From Acetobacter sp. 46_36 (GTDB lineage: Bacteria > Pseudomonadota > Alphaproteobacteria > RF32 > CAG-239): 56,602 bases of DNA. Below are positions 26,098 through 34,296 of the stretch, piece after piece. How positions within the stretch are numbered: the first letter of the stretch is position 1; every line of letters starts with the position of its first letter. The translations under genes and the position numbers were made by a program. The stretch covers positions 1 to 56,602 of the forward strand of contig MNTT01000009.1 in NCBI GenBank assembly GCA_001917135.1. Direction: 5' to 3'. The notes below the pieces were generated by a model. The model saw nothing but the letters and a program-made list of their open reading frames with translations, searched no databases and was not told where the DNA came from.

Positions 26098-27611
26098 CTA
26101 AAAGTTCATATATTTCTTGGAGACGTTTGTTTATAAACTCTTTATGTTGTATATCGTTCAGCTTTTTATTAAACCAATAGGCAGCTGTGTATTGGTAATA
26201 GTTGTTTTGGAGCCTTTTATTTAAACCGTAGACGTGTTTTTGAAATGGTTTATGGAAAAATATAGGAATGTCTCCATTTAATAACATTTTTTCTTCATAT
26301 TGTATTATATTATCGGAATAATTTTTTAAATTGTTATAAAAAAAAAAATTATTTCTTGATAAATTGCAAGGATGGTAAAATTTATATAAAAGCCAGTAGT
26401 AATATATTGTATGGCGGTGGATTTGCCGTAAACGCAATATTGTTTTATATTTTTCAAATAAATTTATAAGCTCGACTTTAGATTCAGCGATACGTTTATA
26501 TGTAAGTTCCATTCCCTCTTGAATAAATGAAATATATTTTCTAATATCTAATTTCTGATATTTGGGATAACTTTTTATTTTTTCTGTATATCTAAATGTT
26601 TTATAGTGCAAACAAATATTTTCTGTACAATCATTTTCCACAAATGGAGAAACAGGCATATATGAAATTTGGTTATTAAATTGCAAGGCACTAATAGAAA
26701 GCTCATTACTTTTTAATTTTTGAACAATTCCAGTAAATTCAAGTCCATAAAAAAAATCAACTTTATCACTAAAGTAACTAAGATTTGTTAAAATTGTTTC
26801 GCTATCTATTAAATACCAAAAAGGGGTTGCACATATAAAGTTTTCATTGTATCCGTCGGTATAATTTAGGCTATCTAATACAGCTAAAACGGCTCCAGAA
26901 TTTCGGTAAAAATTCTCCAATTCGCTTTTTCTTTTACAGACAGTATGTTCAATAAATTCATACCAAGAATATTTCTGTTTATCTATGGCTTTAGGGATGT
27001 GTATATTATATATCGTATCAAGCTTTAATATTTTAATATATTCTGTAAGAAATAAATCATTAATAGCACTTCGCGGCTTATAGATTATTTTTCGTCCATC
27101 TGTAAAATTTAATTCTAAAACGCTACCAAAACCGTGGCGATCTGATAAATTTCCAGATAGTTTTCGAGCGGTTCCTTAATGGCAAAAATAGAACGAATTT
27201 CTAAATAATCTTCAAATAACCTGTTGAAAAATAATAAAAAATTACTTTTTCTTTTTGCAATAATTTCTTTAAAAAACATAATTCATATGCGTATTTGTTT
27301 TTTATATATCCATTTTTCTTTTGTCATAAATTCTTGCGAAGAAAAAAGTCTCTATAGCTCAACTTCTTAGAAGAATTTAAAAGAGATGCATATTCTTCAA
27401 TAATAATGGGCGCCCAAAATCTGTCTGTAAAATTCAGAATTAAAGTTTTTATATCATTTAAAATATTTGAATTCTGTGCAATAATGCCCTTACATTTCAA
27501 TTCACATACTTTTTTTTCAATTATTTTAAAATTTTCGTTAGTGAGAAAAAGAAGTAGTAAATTCCTCAGCTCTTCGTTAGGAACGTGCACAATATCTTTT
27601 AAAAATATCAT
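26090..27611 (-). pseudogene. Decayed LanM-type lanthipeptide dehydratase (DUF4135-like, no cyclase domain)
   Basis: Three minus-strand pieces together read as the dehydratase half of a LanM synthetase. Piece 1 (27611-27324) has RFWAPIIIEEYASLL. Piece 2 begins at 27279 (MFFKEIIAKRKSN) and breaks near 27157. Piece 3 continues in another frame with LSDRHGFGSVLELNF, RKIIYKPRS, SWYEFIEHTVCK, NSGAVLAVLDSLNYTDG, YLIDSETIL, RQIHRHTIYYYWLL and LLNGDIPIFFHKP, ending at 26090. These match the kinase-like phosphorylation and elimination region that activates Ser/Thr in class II lanthipeptides. The DxH and YKPR residues remain, but the TDxHxEN histidine is replaced. Lesions are a frameshift near 27335, an in-frame TGA near 27285 and a -1 slip in a T run near 27157. 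No LanC domain follows, although the dehydratase domain runs to its usual end. Probably inactive. Confidence 0.75.
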
Positions 27612-27777
27612 ACGCTATTATCTTTTTCTTTTTTATAATCTTTTTTACTTTTCTGTTCGCAACTTCATCTGGTTCGCAATCAGATGTTCCTGATGCACAA
27701 CATTGCGAAGTTGCAGAAAGCTGAACCATTTTAGGTGTTTGCTTTAGTTCATTATAACCTGATTTAAATGATTTTAT
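27577..27777 (-). CDS. Candidate Cys/Ser/Thr-rich precursor peptide (uncertain start)
   Basis: This is the first reading frame behind the minus-strand promoter and directly upstream of the lanM-like gene. It reads KSFKSGYNELKQTPKMVQ then LSATSQCCASGTSDCEPDE, followed by a Lys-rich tail whose last 35 nt overlap the next start. The Ser/Thr/Cys cluster is what a lanthipeptide core would look like. AGGAG (27788-27784) sits 6 nt before an ATA codon at 27777, which may be a decayed ATG. The in-frame ATG at 27729 would give 50 residues. No Gly-Gly leader motif is present. It could also be a chance ORF. Confidence 0.4.
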   Translation of the reverse strand: MKSFKSGYNELKQTPKMVQLSATSQCCASGTSDCEPDEVANRKVKKIIKKKKIIAYDIFKRYCARS

Positions 27778-27811
27778 TTTTATCTCCTGAATATTCCATA
27801 ATTCTATTTCG

Positions 27812-27840
27812 ATTATATCTTAAAGCTTATTTAAAATCAA
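27812..27840 (-). promoter_or_regulatory. Promoter of the lan-like operon
   Basis: On the minus strand TTGATT (27840-27835) and TATAAT (27817-27812) are separated by exactly 17 bp. A start near 27805 leaves about 20 nt to AGGAG. It is the best-matched sigma-70 promoter in the island. Confidence 0.75.
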
Positions 27841-27859
27841 ATATTGTTTTAATATGATA

Positions 27860-27888
27860 TTGACAATAAACACTCTTCTTGCTAGTCT
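27860..27888 (+). promoter_or_regulatory. Island-borne promoter for the right recO copy
   Basis: TTGACA (27860) and TAGTCT (27883) are 17 bp apart, 30 bp before the recO ATG at 27918. It lies inside AT-rich island DNA, so the island appears to bring its own promoter to recO. Confidence 0.55.
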
Positions 27889-27917
27889 TTTTATTACAGA
27901 AGAATTATGGTACGTTA

Positions 27918-28654
27918 ATGATTATCAAAGATGAAGGATACGTTTTAAGTGCAAAGCAGTACGGCGAGAAAGCGCTGATTGTTACGCTTTTGACCAAAAG
28001 CAAGGGCAAAATTGCCGGCTGTTTCAGCCGGGGAACAAGCTGTTTTTTGAGGCGTCTGCACGGCTGGATGAGAATATGCGGCGGCTGTTCCGGCTGGAAC
28101 TTCTGGAGCCGAACGCGGTGCTGATGATGAGCGACATACGACGGCTGGAGCTGATGACGTCGCTGTTGCCGATGTTTACCGTTTTGCTGAACGAAAATGA
28201 GGATGTACCGCTGCTGTATGATGTGGCGGGGCGTTTTTTTGCGGCGGCGGACATTAGGGAAATGCTGATATATTACGCTTATTTTGAGTTTTATGCACTG
28301 GAATATCTGGGGCTCGGTCTGTCTTTGGACTGCTGTGCGGTAACGGGGCAGACCGAGGGGCTGACATACGTTTCGCCGAAAACAGGCAAGGCTGTATGCC
28401 GTGAGGTCGGGGCGCCGTATCACGACCGGCTGTTCTTATATCCGCATTTTGTTGTGGATAACCGCTATGATGCGACTTATGCGGAGATTTTTAATGTGCT
28501 AAAAATGACCGGGTTTTTCTTAAAAGAACACTTTTTTAAGTTTCACAACCTGCCCGTGCCTTTGGGGCGCGAGACTCTGCGGCGTTATTTTGACGACACG
28601 GGAGAAAAGCGCGCCGGGGCGGATGAAAGCCTGCTGCAATATGCGGCGGAGTGA
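27918..28654 (+). pseudogene. recO: recO, frameshifted after the N-terminal domain
   Basis: RecO loads RecA at gaps in the RecFOR pathway and has an N-terminal OB fold. The frame from 27918 reads MIIKDEGYVLSAKQYGEK ... KSKGKIA, then slips: the RecO-like sequence continues one frame over as LFQPGNKLFFEASARLDEN and on through RLFRLELLEPNAV to GADESLLQYAAE at 28654. In the original frame it stops near 28124. Relative to the left copy 24 bases are missing after AAAATTGCC. Both copies share the same residual -1 shift. Translation could restart at the ATG at 28076 and give 192 residues, but without the OB fold. No second recO is in the window, so this organism or this assembly lacks an intact recO here. 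Confidence 0.8.
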
Positions 28655-28765
28655 GACTGTGTCGGAACGAATGGTAATTTGTTGCGATGTATTGCAGAGG
28701 GAGGCTGTGTCGGAACGGGCGGCTGTCTGCTGCAATATGCGGGAGAGCGAGGCTGTCGGAACGGA
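28631..28765. repeat. Three degenerate 40-bp copies of the recO tail
   Basis: Copies at 28631-28670, 28681-28720 and 28727-28765 share CTGCTGCAATATGCGG and CTGTGTCGGAACG blocks. The first contains the recO stop codon and the rest lie in the gap before parC, so the gene's 3' end has been repeated downstream. Confidence 0.75.
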
Positions 28766-28791
28766 CTGCGTGCGAATGATTTGAGGTAACG

Positions 28792-31026
28792 ATGGAAGAA
28801 GAAGAGATTGTTGAAGAAAGAGTGCATGACGTCAAATTAAAAGAAGAATTAAGCAAACGCTATCTTTCTTATGCGATGTCAACGATTGTGGCGCGGTCGC
28901 TGCCGGACGTGCGCGACGGGCTGAAGCCGGTGCACCGCCGCCTGCTGTATGCGATGCGGCAGCTGAAACTGGACCCGAAGTCCGGTTTTAAGAAGTGTGC
29001 GCGCGTGGTCGGCGACGTTATCGGTAAATACCATCCGCACGGCGACAGCGCGGTGTACGGCGCGATGGTGCGTCTGGCACAGGACTTTTCGGTGCGTTAT
29101 CCGCTGGTGGACGGGCAGGGCAACTTCGGTAACATCGACGGCGACGGTGCGGCGGCGATGCGATATACCGAGGCGCGGCTGACCGAGTTTGCAATCGCCC
29201 TGATGGAAGGGTTGAACGAAAACGCGGTTGACTTTATGGACACCTACGACGGCGAGGAACAGGAGCCGGTGGTCATGCCGGCGGCGGTGCCGAACCTTTT
29301 GTGCAACGGTTCGGCGGGGATTGCCGTGGGCATGGCGACGAACATTCCGCCGCACAATCTGGGCGAGGTTGCGGATGCGCTGCTGTATCTGATTAAAAAT
29401 CCCGAATGCGAAATTGCCGATTTGGTTAAGTTTGTCAAAGGGCCGGATTTTCCGACCGGGGGGCTGATTATCGCCGACCAGAAAGCAATTATCGACGCTT
29501 ATACGTTTGGTAAAGGGTATTTCCGCATCCGTGCCAAGTGGGAAAAGGAAGACCTCGGCAAGGGACAGTATCAGATTGTGGTAACGGAAATTCCGTATCA
29601 GGTTATCAAATCCAAGCTGATTGAAAAAATCGCACAGCTGCTGGAAGACAAAAAACTGCCGCTGCTGGCGGACGTGCGCGATGAATCGGCGCATGACGTG
29701 CGGATTGTGCTGGAGCCGAAAAACCGTTCGGTTGACGCGAACCTTTTGATGGAGCACCTGTTTAAGCAGACGGAACTGGAAATCCGGTTTGCGATGAATA
29801 TGAACGTGCTGTCGTCTGACTGCGTGCCGCGGGTCATGAGCCTGAAAGAGGTTTTGAAAGAATATCTGAACCACCGGCATAAGGTGCTTATTCGCAAGTC
29901 GCAGTACCGATTGGACAAGATTATGGCAAGGCTGGAAATCCTCTCCGGATATCTGGTGGCGTATCTGAACTTGGACGAGGTTATCCGCATTATCCGCGAA
30001 GAAGAAGACGCCAAGGCGGCGTTAATGGCGAAGTTCGGGCTGACGGACAATCAGGCGGAGGCCATTCTCAATATGAAACTGCGCAATCTGCGCAAGCTGG
30101 AGGAAGAGGAAATCCGCGGCGAATTTGACGAACTGACGGAAGAAAAGAACGGGCTGGAACAGCTGCTGGGCAGCGAGGAACTGCGTTTTGCGCGGCTGGC
30201 CGAGGAAATCGACCAGATGAAAGAAAAGTTCGGCAAAAAGACGCCGCTCGGACGCCGGCGCAGCCAGTTTGCAGATATGCCGGAAGACGTGGACGTGCCG
30301 ATTGAGGCGATGGTCGAGAAGGAGCCGATTACGGTTATTTTGTCGCAGAAGGGGTGGATTCGGAGCATGAAAGGCTATGTGCCGCTGACCGACGAGTTTA
30401 AGTTTAAGGAAGACGATGCGCTGCAATTTGCCATTCACGCCTATACGACCGACAAGATTATTTTGTTCGATACGTCGGGCAAGTTCTTTAACATCAATGC
30501 CAACGAGATTCCGTCGGGGCGCGGGTTCGGGCAGCCGGTGCGGCTGATGGCGGACTTGGGCGTCAATGATAACGTGTGTGCGATGTTTGCGTTTGAAAAA
30601 GGAGCGAAATACGTCGTTTCTTCCGATTGCGGACATGGTTTTGTGATTGATGAGAGCCATATTCTGGCGCAGACGCGCAACGGGCGTAAGATTATGAATC
30701 TGGCAGACGGCGAAGTCGCGGCGTTTTGCAAAAAAATTACCGGCGACATGGTCGCTGTGGTCGGTGAAAACCGCAAGCTGCTCATTTTTAAGCTGGAGGA
30801 AATCCCGACGATGGCGCGCGGCCGCGGGGTCGGGCTGCAAAAATACCAGGCTGGCGGGAAGCTGAGCGATATGCAGATATTTAAGGAAGAAGAAGGCTTT
30901 TGCTATAACCGTTCCGGCGGCGTGGCAAATGAAAAGGAACTGCTGACGTGGCTCGGACACCGGGCGCAGGTCGGGCGGCTGGTGCCGTTCGGGTTTCCGA
31001 AGAGCAACAAGTTTTTTAAGGAATAG
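28792..31026 (+). CDS. parC: DNA topoisomerase IV subunit A
   Basis: This 744-residue protein is the breakage-reunion subunit of topoisomerase IV, which decatenates daughter chromosomes together with ParE. Signatures are the N-terminal LPDVRDGLKPVHRRLLY, the quinolone region HPHGDSAVYGAMVRLAQ with Ser86 and Gly90, and the catalytic Tyr125 in RYTEARLTE. GyrA-type boxes are absent at the C-terminus, where blade-like segments (GRGFGQPVR, ARGRGVGLQKY) fit a shortened beta-pinwheel. Length and motifs fit ParC better than GyrA. It begins 137 bp after the recO tail, across the repeats, and the deaminase starts 5 bp after its stop. Confidence 0.93.
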   Translation: MEEEEIVEERVHDVKLKEELSKRYLSYAMSTIVARSLPDVRDGLKPVHRRLLYAMRQLKLDPKSGFKKCARVVGDVIGKYHPHGDSAVYGAMVRLAQDFSVRYPLVDGQGNFGNIDGDGAAAMRYTEARLTEFAIALMEGLNENAVDFMDTYDGEEQEPVVMPAAVPNLLCNGSAGIAVGMATNIPPHNLGEVADALLYLIKNPECEIADLVKFVKGPDFPTGGLIIADQKAIIDAYTFGKGYFRIRAKWEKEDLGKGQYQIVVTEIPYQVIKSKLIEKIAQLLEDKKLPLLADVRDESAHDVRIVLEPKNRSVDANLLMEHLFKQTELEIRFAMNMNVLSSDCVPRVMSLKEVLKEYLNHRHKVLIRKSQYRLDKIMARLEILSGYLVAYLNLDEVIRIIREEEDAKAALMAKFGLTDNQAEAILNMKLRNLRKLEEEEIRGEFDELTEEKNGLEQLLGSEELRFARLAEEIDQMKEKFGKKTPLGRRRSQFADMPEDVDVPIEAMVEKEPITVILSQKGWIRSMKGYVPLTDEFKFKEDDALQFAIHAYTTDKIILFDTSGKFFNINANEIPSGRGFGQPVRLMADLGVNDNVCAMFAFEKGAKYVVSSDCGHGFVIDESHILAQTRNGRKIMNLADGEVAAFCKKITGDMVAVVGENRKLLIFKLEEIPTMARGRGVGLQKYQAGGKLSDMQIFKEEEGFCYNRSGGVANEKELLTWLGHRAQVGRLVPFGFPKSNKFFKE

Positions 31027-31031
31027 CAATA

Positions 31032-31580
31032 ATGGAAGCTTATACGGAACATGACGCTGCCGCGGAGGCTGCTGACGGAAAGAGGCGTGATTACGGTGCG
31101 GCGGACGTGGCGGCGATGAAAGAGGCAATCGCGTTATCGGCGACGGCGCTGCAAAATGCTGCGGCCGGAGAAGAACCGATGGGCGGGCCGTTCGGCGCGG
31201 TTATCTATAAAGACGGCAAAAAGGTTGCCGGCGGGTGCAACCATGTTTTGGCGGATAACGATCCGTCGGCGCACGGCGAGGTTTATACCATCCGGGCGGC
31301 GTGCAAGGCTTTGGGAACTTGGGACTTATCGGGCTGCGTGCTTTATACGAGCTGCGAGCCGTGCCCGATGTGTCTGATGACGGCGAAATGGGCGAATATC
31401 GGCAGAATTTATTTTGCCGCGACCAGAGAAGACGCGGCAGCAATCGGCTTCAGAGACGATGAGCTTTACCAGATGCTTAAAGACGGCGTTTACGGCACGG
31501 CAATACCGGAGTGCCGTGAAGAGGCGGTCGCGGTGATGAAGGCGTGGCAGGAGAAGTTTGCCGCGGAGGGAAAATATTAG
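31032..31580 (+). CDS. Nucleoside deaminase family protein (GuaD-like)
   Basis: This 182-residue zinc enzyme shows GPFGAVIYKDG, then SAHGEVYTIRAACK with zinc-ligand His81 and proton-shuttle Glu83. The zinc cysteines are in SCEPCPMC (Cys111 and Cys114). The rest (AATREDAAAIGF, ending FAAEGKY) is close to the B. subtilis guanine deaminase layout. TadA, the tRNA adenosine deaminase, shares the fold, so guanine versus tRNA substrate is not certain. The usual HAE motif is HGE here. It starts 5 bp after parC and shares its transcript. A 40-residue N-terminal extension precedes the core. Confidence 0.82.
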   Translation: MEAYTEHDAAAEAADGKRRDYGAADVAAMKEAIALSATALQNAAAGEEPMGGPFGAVIYKDGKKVAGGCNHVLADNDPSAHGEVYTIRAACKALGTWDLSGCVLYTSCEPCPMCLMTAKWANIGRIYFAATREDAAAIGFRDDELYQMLKDGVYGTAIPECREEAVAVMKAWQEKFAAEGKY

Positions 31581-31607
31581 AGCTGTTGCGACAGGCGGGG
31601 AGAGAAT

Positions 31608-32204
31608 ATGAGAAAAGCGCTTTTGGGGATTGCAGTATTGGCCGGCGCAGCTGTTGCCGTTTTTATTGCGGCGGTGCTGTCGGTATATTATGCACAGGAA
31701 AAAGCGTCCCGTGCCGGATATTATACGTTGCACAATATTGATGCAGAGCGCGGCATTTTTAGCGAAACCGGGGATTTTTTAGGCGAGAAAGGGCTTTATT
31801 ACAATAAGAACGGAGAACCGGTTACCGGCGTGTTTAAGATGTTTTACCCTTTCGGACGGCTGATGTTTACAGTCGAGTTGGCGGAAGGGAAATTTAACGG
31901 GGAAATGCGCTATTATTCTTTTGGCGGCGTACTCAGAAGCGTCAGCCGGTATAAGGCTGGCAGGCAGGACGGCGAAACTGTTCTGTATGATAAGGCTGGG
32001 CGCAAGAAAGGAGAGATTTCTTATGCGGACGGCGTGATGCACGGGGCGTTTAAAATGTATTATCCCGACGGGTCGCTGCGGGGTGTGCGGATTATGGATG
32101 CCGGACGGGAAACCGGGGATTTTCGGGCGTATAATCGGGACGGAACACTGAAAGTGTGCGGTGGTTCTTTGTGTGAGGAGGGGGATAAGACTCCAAATCA
32201 ATAG
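31608..32204 (+). CDS. Membrane-anchored MORN/YwqK-type repeat protein
   Basis: This 198-residue protein starts with a signal anchor (MRKALLGIAVLAGAAVAVF). Repeats follow of the MORN-variant type seen in YwqK-like proteins, GxYxxYYxxGxL-like: EGKFNGEMRYYSFGGVLRS, DGETVLYDKAGRKKG and HGAFKMYYPDGSLRG. Such repeats form beta-hairpin meanders; roles range from surface interaction to antitoxin-like immunity. GGGGAGAG precedes the ATG, 27 bp after the deaminase stop, so it is probably the third gene of the parC run. The domain would lie in the periplasm. Confidence 0.75.
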   Translation: MRKALLGIAVLAGAAVAVFIAAVLSVYYAQEKASRAGYYTLHNIDAERGIFSETGDFLGEKGLYYNKNGEPVTGVFKMFYPFGRLMFTVELAEGKFNGEMRYYSFGGVLRSVSRYKAGRQDGETVLYDKAGRKKGEISYADGVMHGAFKMYYPDGSLRGVRIMDAGRETGDFRAYNRDGTLKVCGGSLCEEGDKTPNQ

Positions 32205-32234
32205 CAGCTAAAACAGAGGCGTTATAACGCGGCG

Positions 32235-32435
32235 CTATTTCCATAGGATACGCATACTCAGTTCCTTATCGCTGCCGAATGAATCGCAGATTTCTATTAT
32301 TTGCAGCGGTGTCAGATTTTTGAGGCAGCTGGCGCTGCGGGTTCTTTTTCGGAGAAATATCAGCGTATTGCCTATTGGGTACAGGCTGAGCAGCAGAGTA
32401 AAAAGTTTCTTTTTATAAAAAAAAAAGTTCCTCCT
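32235..32435 (-). other. Intergenic region with a start-less minus-strand frame
   Basis: Between the MORN-type and secreted-protein genes the minus strand holds a frame without ATG, GTG or TTG start near the ribosome-binding-like GGAGGAAC. It reads KKKLFTLLLSLYPIGNT then LIFLRKRTRSASCLKN and LTPLQIIEICDSFGSDKE before a TAG. Composition is protein-like (hydrophobic start, basic middle), so it may be a remnant or use a rare start codon. I do not recognise it. Confidence 0.2.
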
Positions 32436-32455
32436 TTGCAGGGGGAACTTTTTTT
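32420..32455. terminator. Bidirectional terminator
   Basis: GTTCCTCC and GGGGGAAC (32427-32434 with 32441-32448) pair around TTTGCA, flanked by A and T runs that allow termination in both directions. It separates the plus-strand parC run from the minus-strand secreted-protein gene, which stops at 32487. Confidence 0.88.
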
Positions 32456-32486
32456 GAGGTTAAGCCGCTGATTTCCAAGACGGATT

Positions 32487-33080
32487 TCAACGGTTGGTTT
32501 CGAGAACATAGGTATGCTCGAATAAGGTTTTGTCTCCGGTTTCTTTGCCATCAGTGTAAATGACGCTATGAATGCGGAGCGAGACCTTTCCCTTTTCGAC
32601 CTTTACATCATAGACCAGATAGTCTATGGCTGTATCTATGAAGCCGTTTTTATTGGGAACTTCATAGTAATCGCCGCTGTTGATGGCATTATTAACGTAT
32701 TCGGTATACGTCTTTTCCGCCACCATGTACGATTCAGGCCTTCCTTGGCTGCCGATAACTATCGGTCTTTCATTTTCCCATCCGGTTACAGGGTTGTAAA
32801 CGTGGGTGAAAATGTTTCTCGGCGGAGTGTCGGTGAAAGAACCGTCTTTTTGCAGCACGGGCTGAGAAAGCCTTACAGGTGCATCTTTGTCCTGAATGGA
32901 GGTAACAATGAGCAGTTCATCGGTCCATTCAAAGAAAGTATCACCGACCCAAAACCATTTCGGGTTTTGAATCTCAGCGCCAGACTGAGCCTGAGGGTTA
33001 ATCACTTGCGCATTAGCGGTAAATGCGCTTAATACACTCATTACAGCAACAAGGGCTGCAATTGCGAAAAAATTCTTCAT
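32487..33080 (-). CDS. Secreted protein, unknown (197 residues)
   Basis: The start at 33080 is preferred because it gives a compact signal peptide: MKNFFAIAALVAVMSVLS, then AFTANAQ with cleavage after the last Ala. The ATG at 33107 adds nine polar residues. The mature part is about 170 residues, beta-rich by pattern, with an aromatic opening (PKWFWVGDTFFEWTD) and no cysteine. It is therefore probably periplasmic or extracellular and not disulfide-stabilised, unlike the giant protein. The coding sequence is closed by the bidirectional terminator at 32420. No family is recognised. Confidence 0.7.
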   Translation of the reverse strand: MKNFFAIAALVAVMSVLSAFTANAQVINPQAQSGAEIQNPKWFWVGDTFFEWTDELLIVTSIQDKDAPVRLSQPVLQKDGSFTDTPPRNIFTHVYNPVTGWENERPIVIGSQGRPESYMVAEKTYTEYVNNAINSGDYYEVPNKNGFIDTAIDYLVYDVKVEKGKVSLRIHSVIYTDGKETGDKTLFEHTYVLETNR

Positions 33081-33217
33081 GATAATAGAATTTTTTTGGT
33101 TAGACATAATGATAACTTCTCAAAGAATACTATACTGAATTTTCATATTTTTGTCAAGTTTCTTTTGCCGCTTTTTTTTGAAGAGTGGGAGAAGTGCAGG
33201 CGAGCCGCATATCCGGC

Positions 33218-33245
33218 TTGACAGTTTGGCATTTTTTTGTATGCT
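33218..33245 (+). promoter_or_regulatory. pheA promoter
   Basis: TTGACA (33218) and TATGCT (33240) are 16 bp apart, starting transcription near 33252 and giving a short leader of about 27 nt before the ATG at 33279. No attenuator or leader peptide fits in this space. Confidence 0.65.
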
Positions 33246-33278
33246 TTAACGGTTGGTTTTATCGGGAGAAAAATAAAA

Positions 33279-34112
33279 ATGCAAAAAATCACGTTTCAGG
33301 GCGCGCCGGGCGCTTATTCGCACATTGCCTGCAAGGAACTTTTTCCAGGGGCAGACTATATTGCCTCCGATACGTTTGAACAGGCGATGGAACTGGTGGA
33401 CAACGGTGAGGCGGACTTTGCGGTGATACCGGTGGAAAATTCCAATGCAGGACGGGTGTCGGACGTGCACTTTCTGTTGCCGAAAACGGATTTGACGATT
33501 ATTGGCGAGCATTTTCTGCGCGTGGAGCACCAACTGCTGGCGCTGCCGGGGGCAAAACTGGAGGAGATTGAGGCGGCGGCATCGCATCCGCAGGCTCTGG
33601 CGCAGTGTTCGGAGTTTTTGAAAAAACACGCCATTAAGGCCTTGTCGCGCATTGACACGGCGAAGTCGTGCGAGCGTATTGTCGAGATGCAGGACAAGAC
33701 GCGGGCGGCGATTGCGTCCAAACTGGCGGCGGAGATTTACGGGCTTGACATTCTGGCATCAAACATTGAAAACGAGGCGAACAATACGACGCGGTTTTTG
33801 GTGATGAGCAGGCACAAGGCGATGCCGGCGGACGACGGGTCAAAATTCATCACGTCGCTGGTGTTTCACGTTAAGAACATTCCGGCAGCACTGTATAAGG
33901 CGCTGGGCGGTTTTGCGACCAACGGGGTAAACCTTATCAAGCTGGAAAGTTATGTTGTGGGCGGAAATTTCGTATCGGCGCAGTTTTATGTCGAGATTGA
34001 GGCGCATCCCGAATCGCAGGCGTTTAAACTGGCGTTTGACGAATTGAAGTTCTATTCGGAGGGAATCCATTTTCTCGGCACATACAAGGCTAATCCGCGG
34101 CGGTATCTTTAA
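33279..34112 (+). CDS. pheA: Prephenate dehydratase with ACT domain
   Basis: This 277-residue enzyme converts prephenate to phenylpyruvate in phenylalanine biosynthesis. It opens ITFQGAPGAYSHIAC, has ADFAVIPVENSNAGRV and the catalytic TTRF motif in NNTTRFLVM, and then an ACT regulatory domain near residues 190-270. The Phe-binding ESRP of the ACT domain is LESYVVGGNF here, the form common in alphaproteobacteria, so feedback control may differ from E. coli. No chorismate mutase domain is fused. The ATG at 33279 is used rather than an in-frame TTG at 33237 that lies in the promoter. It is monocistronic. Confidence 0.94.
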   Translation: MQKITFQGAPGAYSHIACKELFPGADYIASDTFEQAMELVDNGEADFAVIPVENSNAGRVSDVHFLLPKTDLTIIGEHFLRVEHQLLALPGAKLEEIEAAASHPQALAQCSEFLKKHAIKALSRIDTAKSCERIVEMQDKTRAAIASKLAAEIYGLDILASNIENEANNTTRFLVMSRHKAMPADDGSKFITSLVFHVKNIPAALYKALGGFATNGVNLIKLESYVVGGNFVSAQFYVEIEAHPESQAFKLAFDELKFYSEGIHFLGTYKANPRRYL

Positions 34113-34155
34113 CCGGGCGGGATTGATTTTGCTGCGGCGGTATCTTTAACCGGGC
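34097..34155. repeat. 22-bp direct repeat of the pheA 3' end
   Basis: GCGGCGGTATCTTTAACCGG plus GC occurs at 34097-34118 and again at 34134-34155, identical and 37 bp apart. The first copy contains the pheA stop codon. Confidence 0.9.
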
Positions 34156-34296
34156 AAACGATGCCGTACTCGTGGGGAGAACGGCTGGCGGCTGTTGCGT
34201 GTACCGGGGCAGATGTGTCAATGCGGTTATATACCGTTGCAAAAGGCAGGGCAGAATTTATATTACAGGTGTTTTAACTTTATCATGGAGGAAAAA

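Larger units (their letters stand above)
25607..27917. mobile_element. AT-rich genomic island bounded by recO 5' duplications
   Basis: About 2.3 kb with much lower GC than both flanks sits between two partial recO 5' ends. It carries a GNAT gene on plus and a decayed lanthipeptide-type operon on minus. The right end supplies a new promoter and a fresh recO 5' end, the layout expected when an element integrates into the start of a gene and rebuilds it, or when a donor segment recombines. No integrase, transposase or terminal inverted repeat is visible, so the element class is unknown. Confidence 0.65.

Noticed and set aside
27406..27693. Plus-strand frame of 95 codons inside the island
   Set aside because: It is antisense to the lanM-like piece and precursor frame and has no promoter. 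Its residues are AT-rich shadows.
33237..33278. TTG start of pheA 42 bp upstream
   Set aside because: It would lie at the -10 region of the promoter; the ATG at 33279 begins the conserved ITFQGAPGAYS sequence.
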